Shown here piece by piece: positions 44,774 to 54,483 of a stretch of 64,000 nt of DNA. Position 1 is the first letter of the stretch, and each line of letters starts with the position of its first letter. The notes beneath the pieces are model-generated. The model did no database searches, was not told the DNA's origin, and saw nothing but the letters and a program-made list of their open reading frames with translations. Source of the stretch: an uncultured delta proteobacterium (GTDB lineage Bacteria; Myxococcota_A; Polyangia; Polyangiales; Polyangiaceae); the NCBI GenBank assembly GCA_903906315.1, contig CAIVJW010000255.1, positions 26,876-90,875 of the forward strand, in the 5' to 3' direction. Made by a program: the position numbers and the translations under genes.

Positions 44774-47700
44774 ATGCCGTCGCCGTGCCTGTTCCGCGCA
44801 TCTCGCGCGACCACCGTGCTTGTGCTCGTGGCCCTCGGGCTTGCCGTGGGCTCGTGCAAGCAGCCCGAGAAGCCCCTCCTGCCACGCGCTCAAACCTGGG
44901 CCGAGCTGCGCACCGTGCGCCTCGCGGTCACCGTCGCGTCGCCGGGAGAGGCCGACCGGACCCCCTACCCGCGCGAGCGCCTGGTCGACGGCGAGGTCGT
45001 GAAGGTCGCCGCGGAGGGGCTCGCCTGGCTGCGGCGCGACGGCGGGGCGACGCTCCTCGTGCGCGGGCCGGCGAGCCTCACGGTTCGGTCCGAGGTCGTC
45101 GAGGTGACCGAGGGGCGCGTGTTCGTCGACACCCCGGTCGGCCCGACGACCGAGCTCACCACGCCGAGCGGTCCCCTGCACCTGTCGCACGTGCGCGCGA
45201 GCATCGACGTGCGCAAGGACGGCGCGACCGAGGCCTACGTGCTCGCGGGCGAGGTGCGCACCGACGGCGCAGCGCACGCGGCCGCAGGCGAGCGGCTGAC
45301 GCTGGGCGGGGGATCGGGCGCGAAGGCTTCGGCGGCAGCCGTCGTCGCGTGGGACGACTGGACCGGCGGGCTCGCCACGACCGATCGCACCGCGGAGCCC
45401 TCGCCCTACGGCGTCGGCACGGTCGGCGCCCGGCGCCCCGGCGAGCAGGGCACGCCGCGCTTCCCGCTGGCGATCCAGAAGCTCGACGTGAAGGTCACGA
45501 TCGACGGCGACTTCGCGGTGACGGAGGTCGACGAGACGTTCTTCAACCCGAGCTCGGACGTCGTGGAGGGCGTGTACCGCTTCCGCACGCCGGACGGCGC
45601 CGTGCTGCACCGCTTCGGCGTCGACCGCGAGGGATCGGTCGTGTGGGGCCGCGTCAAGGAGAAGCAGGCCGCGGCCGCGCAATACCAGGCCAACGTCTAC
45701 CAGGGCTCCACCGAGGACCCGGCGCTGCTCGAGTGGGACGCGCCGGGCGTGTACCGCGCGCGCCTCTACCCGATCGGCGCGGGCGAGGCGCGGCGGGTCG
45801 TCGTGCGCTACGGCGAGTGGCTCGGACGATCGGGGCCGCGCGGTGAGCGCCGGCTCTACGTCTACCCGATGGCGGCCGAGGGGGCCGAAGGCTCGCTGCC
45901 GAGCATCGAGGAGCTCACGGTCTCGATCGACCTCGCGCGCGCCGGCGCGACGGAGATCCGATCCGGCATGGCGGGGGTTCAGACGGGCACGACGATCGTC
46001 GTGCGCGAGCACGATCTGTCGCCTCGAGCCGATCTCGCGGTCGAGCTCTTCGACGGCGGACTGCTCGCGCCGCGCGGGTTCGTCGCGCCGCACGTGGTGG
46101 ACCTCGACACGCTCCCGCCGTCGGAGCGGAGCGAGGCCACGCGCCTCGGCAGGCAGGAGGCCGACTACGTGATCGTGCCGATCCGCGCCGCGGACGTGCC
46201 CGCGGTGGCGGGCGGGCTCGACCTCGCGATCGTGATCGACACGTCGGCGGCGACCGAGGCCGCTTCGCTCGCGATCGCGCGCGCGGCCACGTCGGCGCTG
46301 CTCGCGCACCTCGGGCCGTCGGACCGGGCGGTCGTGCTCGCGGGCGACGACGGGCTGCGGCCGGTCGTGCCCGGGCGCGCGGAGCTCGCGCCGGTCGACG
46401 AGGCGCGGCGCCGGGAGGTGCTGACGAGCCTCGCGGGCGTGGGCCGCGGCGGTGCGACGGACCTCGGCGCCATGCTCAGCCAGGCCGCAGCGAAGCTCGA
46501 TCCGAAGCGCCGCGGCGTGGTCGTCTACGTGGGCGACGGATCGCCCACGGTCGGCGAGCTCGCCCTGCCCGACCTGCGCGACCGCCTCGCGAAGCTGCCG
46601 AGCCCGGTGCGCATCTTCGGGCTCGGCATCGGCGACGGCGCCGACATGGCGCTGCTCAAGGGCATCGCGCGGGGCGCCTTCGCCGAGCGGATCGGCGACG
46701 CGAACGCCGCCGCGCGGTCGGCGCTGCGACTGCTCGAGACCGCCGAGCGCCCCGCGTGGCTCGGGGCGAAGGTCGACCTCGGCCCGCAGATCGAGCGCGT
46801 CTTTCCGCGCGAGCTGGGCGCGCTCGTGGCCGATGAGGGCGCGCTGGTCCTCGGGCGCGTGACGGCGCGGCCGCTGCCGACGACGCTCACGATCACCGGC
46901 CCAAGCGGCGCGACGACGCTGCCGCTCACGACCGTGCCGCTCGAGGACTCGGGCGATCTGCGCCGACGCTGGGCGGAGGCGCGGCTCGCGCAGATGTTCG
47001 ACGAAGCCGCGGGGCGCGCCGCCATGGTCGACCTCGGATCGCGGCACGGAATCATCACGCCGGTGACGTCGCTCTACGTGCCGACGACGAAGGAGATGTC
47101 CTCCGAGGAGCGCGCGGAGCTCGACGTGGCCAAGCAGGCGCGCAGGCGGGCACCGCCGCCAAAGCCGAAGGGCTCGCGGTCGGGCGGGCTCTTCTTTGGC
47201 AAGGCCGACGCCGAAGGCGAAGCCACCGAGCAGGCGGCGGGCGCCAGCGCGGACAACAAGGAGGGCGGCACCGGCACGCGTGCCAAGGGAGAAGAGGGCT
47301 CGATGGGCAACCCGAACGCGCGCGCCGGTGGCAACCGCTACGGCGTGCAGGGCCCCTCGGACGCGCCCGCCTCGCCCGTCGCGGTCGCAGCCTCCCCTGC
47401 GCCGATGCCAGCCGCCGCGGCCGAGGCGCCCGCGCCGCAGCGCACGGTGAGGCCCGGAGCGGCTGGCGGCGGGCTCGCCGCTGTCGCGCCCGCGGCAGCG
47501 CCGACGCAGGCCACGACCCCGCCCGCCACGGGTAAGGCGTCCGCCGCGGGCGCGTCCGCCGACGGCCACGTCGCGCGACAGGAGGCGCTCCGCGAGGCGG
47601 CCGAGTTCGGGATGATCGGGCTGCTCAGCGCGGGCGCGGGCGGCGAGCCGAACGCCCCGTCTGCGCCGTGGGGGCGCGACGACTCGCTCGCTGCGCGCGG

Positions 47701-49390
47701 GGGCGACGGCGACGGGCCCGCCGGGCTCGGCCTCGCGGGCGTCGGCGAGGGAGGCGGAGGGATCGCGGACATCGGCACGCTCGGCCAGGGCTTCGGCAGC
47801 GGAAGCGGCCGCCTCGGGGGCGCGCACGCGGCGGCGCCGAGCAAGCCGTCCGAGCCCAAGCCGAAGGCCGCCGTCGACAAGACGGAGGCGACCAAGGACG
47901 CGCGCGGCAAGGACGAGCAGAAGAAAGGCGACAAGAGCCTCGCGAAGCAAGCGCCGGCGGCGAGCGAGGTCCGGGTCGTCGTGCGCGTCGGAGAGGTGTC
48001 GCACCTCGCGTCGCGGTGCGGCGACGCCGCGGGCGCGCCGCTCGAGGAGCGCCTCGGGCTCTGGCGCGAGCGGCTCTCGCGCGTGACGGGCAACGCGGGC
48101 GCGGTCGCCGGCGTGTACCGGCGCGCGCTCGCGCTGTGCGAGGCGCCGACGTGGCGCGAACGGGCCGCGCTGCTCGGCCTGCTCCTCGACGCGATGCCCT
48201 CCGTCCCGGGGCGCGTCGCGCTGTGGCGGGTGATGGCGCGAGACCTCGGCACCGCCGACGCGATCTACCGCGGGCTCCTCGCGCGCGTGCGGACGCCCCA
48301 GGAGATGCGCGATCTGCACGCGGCGCTCGGGCTGCGATCGGTCGACCCCGGGCTGCTCGCGAAGGTGCTCAAGGACGCGCCGTCGCCGGTGGCTCGCGCG
48401 AAGCAGCTTCGCGAGCTCTACGCGGCGTGGCCGGACGACTTCACGCTGGCGCTGGCGCTGCTCGACGCCCTCGAGGACGCGAAGGACGACGCCGGCGCGC
48501 GCGAGCTCGGCCGGGCGCTCCGGGCGCGGCCCGACGCGGACGCGCGGCTGCGCACCGCGGTGGGCGAGCTGTACCTTCGCCTCGCGGCGCACGCCGCGCA
48601 GCCGGCCGATCGCGCCGCGGACGAGGCCGAGGCGCGGCGCGCGTTCGGCGAGATCGTGGAGTTTTCCCCCGACGATCCGGTCGCGCGACGACGGCTCGGC
48701 GACCTCCTGCGCGCCCACGGCTGGTACGCCGAGGCGGCGCGACAGTACGAGACGCTCGCTCGGCTCGCGCCCGACGACGGGACCGTCGCGCTCCTGCTCG
48801 CGGCGGCGGCCGAGGGGCAAGGCCGCCTCGAGGAGGCCGTGAAGTGGACCGAGAAGGGAGGCGCCTCGGGCGCGCCCGACGTCTCGCAGAGCCCGGCCGC
48901 GACCGCGCGCGCGTTCGCCGCCACGTACCTCGCGTGGGGCCGGAAGGCGGCGCTCGACGCCGACAAGAAGGTCGAGGCCGACCACCTCGCGGCGCGGCTC
49001 GTGCGCGTGCTCTCAGCGGACCGGCGGGCGAACGGCAAGGGGCCGCGCGGGACGCGGGTCGCCCTCACGTGGGCCCACCCCGAGCTGCACCCGACGCTGT
49101 GGACCAACGCGCTCGGGTCGCCGATGCCGGCGCCCGAGGGCGACGTGACCCTCGGCATCGCGCAGGCGACCGTGCCGACGCGCGACGACGCGTTCGCGGA
49201 GGTGCGGCTCGAGCCCGACGAGGCCGCGCACGCGGCGCGCCTCGGCGCGACCGCGACGCTGACGGTGGTGTTCGACGAGACGGGCGCGGGCGAGCGCATC
49301 CTGAGGTCGACGGTGCGATTCGAGGCCGGCGGGCCGGCGACGCGGCGGTTCGAGCTGCGCGGCGGCGCGGTGAGGGAGGTTTCACCGTGA
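44774..49390 (+). CDS. Giant FecR-VIT-vWA-TPR lipoprotein (copy 1)
   Basis: A 1538-aa lipoprotein with GGAGG at 44762-44766 and lipobox VGSC. Modules in order: a FecR-like beta domain (about 60-200, with RLVDGEVVKVAAEGLAWLRR and WDDWTGG), a VIT domain (about 230-370; DETFFNPSSDVVEGVYRF), and a vWA domain near 480-640. In the vWA domain the MIDAS reads D489-T-S-A-A, with the Thr in GGATDLG and YVGDGSPTVGE. A long Gly/Ala/Pro region containing an AgmX-like IGTLGQGFGSGSGRLGG follows. A TPR-type helical C-terminus (RRLGDLLRAHGWYAEAARQY) and a beta-rich end complete it. The stop overlaps copy 2 (GTGA). Lipoprotein plus protein-interaction modules suggest an envelope scaffold. Confidence 0.82.
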   Translation: MPSPCLFRASRATTVLVLVALGLAVGSCKQPEKPLLPRAQTWAELRTVRLAVTVASPGEADRTPYPRERLVDGEVVKVAAEGLAWLRRDGGATLLVRGPASLTVRSEVVEVTEGRVFVDTPVGPTTELTTPSGPLHLSHVRASIDVRKDGATEAYVLAGEVRTDGAAHAAAGERLTLGGGSGAKASAAAVVAWDDWTGGLATTDRTAEPSPYGVGTVGARRPGEQGTPRFPLAIQKLDVKVTIDGDFAVTEVDETFFNPSSDVVEGVYRFRTPDGAVLHRFGVDREGSVVWGRVKEKQAAAAQYQANVYQGSTEDPALLEWDAPGVYRARLYPIGAGEARRVVVRYGEWLGRSGPRGERRLYVYPMAAEGAEGSLPSIEELTVSIDLARAGATEIRSGMAGVQTGTTIVVREHDLSPRADLAVELFDGGLLAPRGFVAPHVVDLDTLPPSERSEATRLGRQEADYVIVPIRAADVPAVAGGLDLAIVIDTSAATEAASLAIARAATSALLAHLGPSDRAVVLAGDDGLRPVVPGRAELAPVDEARRREVLTSLAGVGRGGATDLGAMLSQAAAKLDPKRRGVVVYVGDGSPTVGELALPDLRDRLAKLPSPVRIFGLGIGDGADMALLKGIARGAFAERIGDANAAARSALRLLETAERPAWLGAKVDLGPQIERVFPRELGALVADEGALVLGRVTARPLPTTLTITGPSGATTLPLTTVPLEDSGDLRRRWAEARLAQMFDEAAGRAAMVDLGSRHGIITPVTSLYVPTTKEMSSEERAELDVAKQARRRAPPPKPKGSRSGGLFFGKADAEGEATEQAAGASADNKEGGTGTRAKGEEGSMGNPNARAGGNRYGVQGPSDAPASPVAVAASPAPMPAAAAEAPAPQRTVRPGAAGGGLAAVAPAAAPTQATTPPATGKASAAGASADGHVARQEALREAAEFGMIGLLSAGAGGEPNAPSAPWGRDDSLAARGGDGDGPAGLGLAGVGEGGGGIADIGTLGQGFGSGSGRLGGAHAAAPSKPSEPKPKAAVDKTEATKDARGKDEQKKGDKSLAKQAPAASEVRVVVRVGEVSHLASRCGDAAGAPLEERLGLWRERLSRVTGNAGAVAGVYRRALALCEAPTWRERAALLGLLLDAMPSVPGRVALWRVMARDLGTADAIYRGLLARVRTPQEMRDLHAALGLRSVDPGLLAKVLKDAPSPVARAKQLRELYAAWPDDFTLALALLDALEDAKDDAGARELGRALRARPDADARLRTAVGELYLRLAAHAAQPADRAADEAEARRAFGEIVEFSPDDPVARRRLGDLLRAHGWYAEAARQYETLARLAPDDGTVALLLAAAAEGQGRLEEAVKWTEKGGASGAPDVSQSPAATARAFAATYLAWGRKAALDADKKVEADHLAARLVRVLSADRRANGKGPRGTRVALTWAHPELHPTLWTNALGSPMPAPEGDVTLGIAQATVPTRDDAFAEVRLEPDEAAHAARLGATATLTVVFDETGAGERILRSTVRFEAGGPATRRFELRGGAVREVSP

Positions 49391-52300
49391 GCGATCGGAT
49401 GCGAGTGAAGGTGACGCGGGGCGAGCGCTACGACGTGGCCGAGTGGGTGCCCGACGACGGCCGCGGCGGAGTGAGGCGCTGGACACCGCCGCCGGATGGC
49501 GGGTCGTCGAGGTGGATCATGCTCCTCGGCGCGGCGCTCGTGATCGGCGTGGTGGTGCTGATCGTGAGGTCGCAGGCGAAGCCCGAGCTCGGCAGGCCGC
49601 TCGTGCCGACGGTCGCGGACGTCCAGGCCGTGCACGCAGGCGTCGTGGTGGGGCCCGTGGGAGGCCCCGTCGGAGGCGGATCGGAGGTGCGGCGCGTGCG
49701 GCGGCTCGCGCTCGGCGACTCCATCGAGACCGACGCCGACGGGCGCGCGCGCTTGCGGCTCGACGACGGGACGGCGTTCGTGATCGATCGCGGCACGCGG
49801 CTCGTGCTCAAGGCCGGCGGGGTGACGCTCGAGCGCGGGCGCCTCTTCGTGCTGGGCGCTCCGGGCGCGCGATCGGAGGTCGACGTCGGCGGCGCGACCG
49901 CGATCATCTCGGCGGCGAACGTCGCCGTGGAGCGGCCGGCGGCGTCCGCGGCGACGGCGAGAATCTACGCGGTCAACGCCGACGTCACCGTGCGCGCGGC
50001 CGGCAAGGACGTCCCCGTCGCCGCCGGCGACACCGCCTCCGTGAACGGCTCCGAGGTCAAGGTCGCGCCCGAGCGCGGCTTCGACGACTGGACGGGCGGC
50101 ATGGCCGCGCCCTGGGGCGCGAAGGGCCCGCCGCGCCGCGCGGTCGGCGAGCTCTGGGGGCGGCCGCAGTCCGCGCCCGCTGGCGATGCGTCCTCGCCGC
50201 TGACGCTGCGCGCCCACGACGTGCGCGCCACGATCACGGGCGAGGTTGCCGAGACCGAGGTGCGCACGACGTTCTTCAACGCGGGCAGCGACACCGTGGT
50301 CGGCGACTTCCGCATGGCCATCCCGCCCGGCGCGATCGTGTCGCGGTTCGCCTCCGCGCGCGGGGACGCCGTGCAAGAGGGCCACCTCGCGCTCGCAGCG
50401 CGCCGGCAGACCGTCGCGGTCGCCTCCAGCCTCCTGCTCGAGTGGGCCGGCGAGGGGTGGCTGCGCGGCACGCTCCCGTCGATCCCGCCCGGCGCCACGG
50501 TGAGCGTCATCGTCGGCTACGTGGAGTGGCTCTCGCCGCAGCCCAAGGGCGACGGAAAGAGCGCCGTCGTCCAGTACCGCTACCCGATGGCCTCCGACGC
50601 GGCGCCTCCGCTCGTGGGCGAGTTTTCGGCGCGCGTCGACGCGACGCCGTCGCAGCCGATCTCGATCGCGGCCGGGCTCGGCGCGCGCGTCGACGGGCAG
50701 GCGGTCGAGGTGCGGCGACCCGATTTCCGGCCGACGGCCGACCTGGTCGTCGACGTCGAGATCCCCGCGTGGACGGCGCCCGCGCGGCTGTACCTTTCGC
50801 CGCCGGGCGAGGACGAGGCCGCGGGCCCGACGGTGCTCGTGCGCACCGAGACGCCGGCCGCCACCAAGGAAGACGGCGTCACGCTGGCGATCGTCGTCGA
50901 CGTGTCGTCGAGCGTCGAGCCGTCGCTGCTCGAGGCCGAGCGCGCGGTCGTGGACGCGGTGCTCGCGGGCCTCGGCGCGCGCGACCGCGCGATCGTGCTC
51001 GCGGCCGATCAGACGGTTCGCCCGGTGGGCCCGGCCGCGATCGGCCCGGTGGACGACGCGCGCCGCAAGGCCGTGACCGCGGCGCTCGCGGAGATCGGGC
51101 CCGGCGGCGCGACGGATCTCGGCCGCGCCCTCGAGGCCGGCGCCGACGCGCTGCCGCCCGACGCCCCCGCTGCGATGGTGATCTACGTGGGCGACGGCTG
51201 GCCCACGGTGGGCGACCCCGGCGCCGACGCGATCCTCGCGCGGCTCGCGCGGAGGCCCGGCGGCGCGCCGCGGATCGGCGCGGTCGGCGTGGGCCCGCTC
51301 GTCAACCGCTTCGCGCTCGCGTCGCTCGTGCGCGGGTCCGGCCCGCTGCTCGAGGTCGCGGACTCGAGCGACGCGGCGCGCGTCGCGGTCGAGCTGATCT
51401 CCGAGGCCCTCCAGCCGACCGTGGCCGGGGTCGAGGTGAAGCTCGGCCCCGAGGTCGAGCGCGTCTACCCGCGCGGCGCGCGCGCGCTCGTCGCCGGCGA
51501 GACGGCGTACGCGGTCGGGCGGCTGCGCGGCGAGGTGCCTCGCGAGATCACCCTCGCCTGGCGCGACGCCAAGGGCGCCCACGAGGAGAAGCGCGCGGTC
51601 ACCGTGCTGCGATCGCCGAGCGAGCCGGACGTCTCTCGGCGCTGGGCCGCGGCGCGCGTCGAGGAGATCGCGCTGCGCGGCAAGGGGCGCGAGACCGCGA
51701 CCGACGTCGCGCTCCGAGCGGGCCTGCTCACGCCGTGGACGGGCTGGCTCGTGGGCGACTCGAGCCCGACGTACGTGCCGACCGCGTTCCCGGTCCGCGT
51801 GCTCGACCTCGCGTCGGGCGCGGACGTCGGCTTCTCGGCGGAGCTCGCGACGCCGCGCACCACCTTCGGCACGCTGTCGGACGCGATCCCTTCGCCCTAC
51901 GGCAAGGAGGACGACGACGACGGGCTGAAGGCCGCCATCGCGGCGGCCGCGCAGCGCGTGATCGACGAGGCGGGGCCCGCCGTCCGCGCCTGCCGCGACT
52001 CGCGGGCCGCGCTGCGACCCGAGCTCGCGGGCGCGCTCGACGTCGCCCTCTCGGTCGACGGCGACGGGCGGCCCGGTGGCGTGAAGGTCCGGTTCATCGG
52101 CGGCGCCGACGACGAGCCCCTCGACCGCTGCGTGAAGGTCGTGATCGAGGGCCTGACGTTCCCCGCCAGCGATCTGGCGGTCACCGTCGACGTCCGGCGG
52201 TCGATCCCGCTCCCGCCGCCGCGGGCCACGCTCCGGGGGCGCAAGTGCTCGCCGACGTCGCTCCTGCCGATGCCGCTTCGACGCGGCGTGTGGAAGCAGC

Positions 52301-53553
52301 GCCTCGATCGCATGGCGGCCGCGACGGTCTACCTCGAGGCGAAGCAATCCTGCGAGCTTCCGATCTGGACCGACCGGCGCGCGCTGCTCGAGCTCGTGCT
52401 CCTGCAGGCCGAAGCGCCGCGGGCGAGGCTCGACACCGCACGCGACCTCGACCGCGCGGGCGAGGCCGACGCCGCGGGCTTGCTGCGCCGCGAGACCGTG
52501 CGGCGCGCGCGCACGCCCGAGGAGCTGCGCGCCATCAAGCTCATCCTGCTCGGCGAGGAGCGCTACCCGGCGGGCGTCTTCAGGAAGCGCCTGCGCGCGG
52601 CGGGCGACGACAAGGAGCGGCTCGCGGTCGTGCGGAAGTTCCTGGCGATCGCTCCGCACGACGGCGTGCTCCGGCGGCGGCTGGTCGCGCTGCTCGAGGC
52701 GCTCGGGCGCACGCAGGAGGTCGCCGAGGAGGTGCGCCGCGTGCGGCTCGACCCCTTCGCGGACGCGACGCTCCTCGCGGAGGGCGCGTCCGCGCTGCGG
52801 CGGATCGGCGCCGAGGCCGAGGCGAGGCGGGCCTTCGGGGAGCTCGCCGAGCGCGCGCCGCGCGATCCGTGGGCGCGGGCGTTCCTGGGCGATCGGCTCC
52901 GGGCCGAGGGCTGGTTCGACGACGCGACGGCGGCCTACGCGGTGCTCGCGGAGCTCGTGCCCGACGAGCCCGCGGCCGCGCTCCGGGTGGCGCTCGCCCA
53001 CGCGGGCGGCGGCCGGCTCGACATCGCGCAGCGCACGCTCGCTCGCGTGGCGCAGACCGGCGGCCGCGCCGGCGACGCGACACTGAGCGAGCTCGCGGGA
53101 CACCTCGCGGGCGTTCTCGTCGCCGAGGCTCGCACGCGCCCCGGCACCTCGAAGGAGGACGCCGAGCGCCTCGGCCGCGCGGCGCTCGAGCTCCCCCGCC
53201 CCGCCGGCGCGACGCTCCTCCTGGTGCGCGCGCCCGCGAGCGCGAGCCCGATCGTGGCGACGCTCGTCCGCGGCCCGCGCGAGGCGCGCGAGGAGCGCCA
53301 GCCCGACGTGTCCGCCCCCGGCCTCGGCCTCGCGGCGATGCGCCTCGAGGCGGGCGACGCTTCCGAGATCGTCCTGCGCCTCCGGGGCGGAGAGGAGCTG
53401 CCTCCGACCCGACCGACCCGCGTGCACGTCGACGCGCTCGTGCCCGACGGCGCGGGCAAGCCGCCGCGCGTGGTGTCGACCGACATCGACGTCCCGCCCA
53501 CCGGCAAGGCCGTCGAGCTTCGCTGGGCGAACGGGGCGTTCAGCGCGGGATGA
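49387..53553 (+). CDS. Giant FecR-VIT-vWA-TPR membrane protein (copy 2)
   Basis: A 1388-aa paralogue of copy 1, coupled to it by a GTGA overlap, with GGGAGG just upstream. Instead of a lipobox it has a cytoplasmic N-terminus of about 43 residues and one membrane helix (44-60), so it should sit in the inner membrane facing the periplasm. The FecR-like part ends in FDDWTGGMAAPW. The VIT domain has TTFFNAGSDTVVGDFRMAIP. The vWA domain keeps a full MIDAS (D505-V-S-S-S509) with GGATDLGRA. An AgmX/PglI-TonB-like insert (ACRDSRAALRPELAGALDV, RCVKVVIEGLTFPA) precedes the TPR region (FLGDRLRAEGWFDDATAAYA) and a beta-rich end. Function unknown. Confidence 0.82.
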   Translation: MSDRMRVKVTRGERYDVAEWVPDDGRGGVRRWTPPPDGGSSRWIMLLGAALVIGVVVLIVRSQAKPELGRPLVPTVADVQAVHAGVVVGPVGGPVGGGSEVRRVRRLALGDSIETDADGRARLRLDDGTAFVIDRGTRLVLKAGGVTLERGRLFVLGAPGARSEVDVGGATAIISAANVAVERPAASAATARIYAVNADVTVRAAGKDVPVAAGDTASVNGSEVKVAPERGFDDWTGGMAAPWGAKGPPRRAVGELWGRPQSAPAGDASSPLTLRAHDVRATITGEVAETEVRTTFFNAGSDTVVGDFRMAIPPGAIVSRFASARGDAVQEGHLALAARRQTVAVASSLLLEWAGEGWLRGTLPSIPPGATVSVIVGYVEWLSPQPKGDGKSAVVQYRYPMASDAAPPLVGEFSARVDATPSQPISIAAGLGARVDGQAVEVRRPDFRPTADLVVDVEIPAWTAPARLYLSPPGEDEAAGPTVLVRTETPAATKEDGVTLAIVVDVSSSVEPSLLEAERAVVDAVLAGLGARDRAIVLAADQTVRPVGPAAIGPVDDARRKAVTAALAEIGPGGATDLGRALEAGADALPPDAPAAMVIYVGDGWPTVGDPGADAILARLARRPGGAPRIGAVGVGPLVNRFALASLVRGSGPLLEVADSSDAARVAVELISEALQPTVAGVEVKLGPEVERVYPRGARALVAGETAYAVGRLRGEVPREITLAWRDAKGAHEEKRAVTVLRSPSEPDVSRRWAAARVEEIALRGKGRETATDVALRAGLLTPWTGWLVGDSSPTYVPTAFPVRVLDLASGADVGFSAELATPRTTFGTLSDAIPSPYGKEDDDDGLKAAIAAAAQRVIDEAGPAVRACRDSRAALRPELAGALDVALSVDGDGRPGGVKVRFIGGADDEPLDRCVKVVIEGLTFPASDLAVTVDVRRSIPLPPPRATLRGRKCSPTSLLPMPLRRGVWKQRLDRMAAATVYLEAKQSCELPIWTDRRALLELVLLQAEAPRARLDTARDLDRAGEADAAGLLRRETVRRARTPEELRAIKLILLGEERYPAGVFRKRLRAAGDDKERLAVVRKFLAIAPHDGVLRRRLVALLEALGRTQEVAEEVRRVRLDPFADATLLAEGASALRRIGAEAEARRAFGELAERAPRDPWARAFLGDRLRAEGWFDDATAAYAVLAELVPDEPAAALRVALAHAGGGRLDIAQRTLARVAQTGGRAGDATLSELAGHLAGVLVAEARTRPGTSKEDAERLGRAALELPRPAGATLLLVRAPASASPIVATLVRGPREAREERQPDVSAPGLGLAAMRLEAGDASEIVLRLRGGEELPPTRPTRVHVDALVPDGAGKPPRVVSTDIDVPPTGKAVELRWANGAFSAG

Positions 53554-53634
53554 CCGTTCCGAGGCGGAGCGAACGTCGCGCGCCTCCCCGCGCGAGGCGG
53601 GAGCTCCGCCGCCCGGTCCGGCCGAGCGGTCGCG

Positions 53635-54369
53635 TCAGTCGTACCGCTCGGCGTGCACGTTGCGGCGGTCGAGCCCGAGGTCGCCGCGGCAGGTCGCGCG
53701 CACGGCCTTCACCATGCGCTCGAGGCCGCACACGTAGACGTGCGGCTCGGCCGGCGCGCCGGCGGCCCGCAGCCCGGCGACGAGCTCGGGGACGTGCGCC
53801 TGCACGTAGCCGCGCCGCCCGGCCCACGCGGCCGAGGGCTGCGAGAGCGTGATCTCGTAGCGCACGTTCGGGCGCTCGCGCGCGAGGGCTTCGAGCTCGC
53901 CGCGGTAGATCACGTCGGCCTCGCGGCGCGCCCCGAAGAGGACCCAGATCGGCGACGTCGACGCGGCCCCCGTCGCGGCGGCGAGCATGCTTCGCAGGGG
54001 CGTTATCCCGGTGCCGGTGCCCACGAGCAGCGCCGGGGCCACGTCGTCGGCCGCTCGCGTGAAGAAGCCTTGCGGGCCGATGGCGCGCAGCACCTCGCCC
54101 TCGCGGAGCGCGTGCAGGTGCGCGGACCCGGCACCGCCGGCGACGAGCGTGACCGCGATCTCGATCGTCGACGTGCCGTCCGGGGCCGACGCGATCGAGT
54201 ACGCGCGACGCAGCTCGCCGGCCGGCAGCGGGAGGACGAGGTTCAGCCACTGCCCCGGATCGAACGCGATCGGCCGACCGTCGACGCGGTCGAAGCGGAG
54301 CGCCCGGACGGAGGGCGCGAGGGGACGCGACGCGACGAGGCGGAGGTCGAAGGGTTCGGGCGCGGGCAT
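53635..54369 (-). CDS. Ferredoxin/flavodoxin-NADP+ reductase-like FAD oxidoreductase
   Basis: A 244-aa two-domain flavoprotein. The FAD-binding barrel shows DPGQWLNLVLP, RAYSIASAPDG and VLRAIGPQGFFTR. The NAD(P) domain has VGTGTGITPLRSMLAAA, IWVLFGARREADVIYRGEL and the C-terminal VYVCGLERMVKAV ending in an HAERYD-type tail. The family passes electrons between NAD(P)H and an iron-sulphur or haem partner; no partner gene is adjacent. The start is the ATG at 54369. It is convergent with the vWA pair (81-base gap) and divergent from the following lipoprotein gene. Confidence 0.87.
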   Translation of the reverse strand: MPAPEPFDLRLVASRPLAPSVRALRFDRVDGRPIAFDPGQWLNLVLPLPAGELRRAYSIASAPDGTSTIEIAVTLVAGGAGSAHLHALREGEVLRAIGPQGFFTRAADDVAPALLVGTGTGITPLRSMLAAATGAASTSPIWVLFGARREADVIYRGELEALARERPNVRYEITLSQPSAAWAGRRGYVQAHVPELVAGLRAAGAPAEPHVYVCGLERMVKAVRATCRGDLGLDRRNVHAERYD

Positions 54370-54483
54370 GGCGTGGGCCGCGCACAACCTAGCGGTGCCG
54401 CTCCGAGAGGCAAGCTCGGGCACCATGGCGAAGGCCGCCGGGGCGGCGTTGCGTCGTGACCTGCGGAGTGCGAGCCTCCGGCC

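Noticed and set aside
48418..53427. Very long open frame antisense to the second vWA protein (about 1669 codons)
   Set aside because: Extreme GC content leaves few stops. The translation is Arg/Ala/Gly/Asp-rich without domains, while the plus strand encodes recognisable VIT, vWA and TPR modules.
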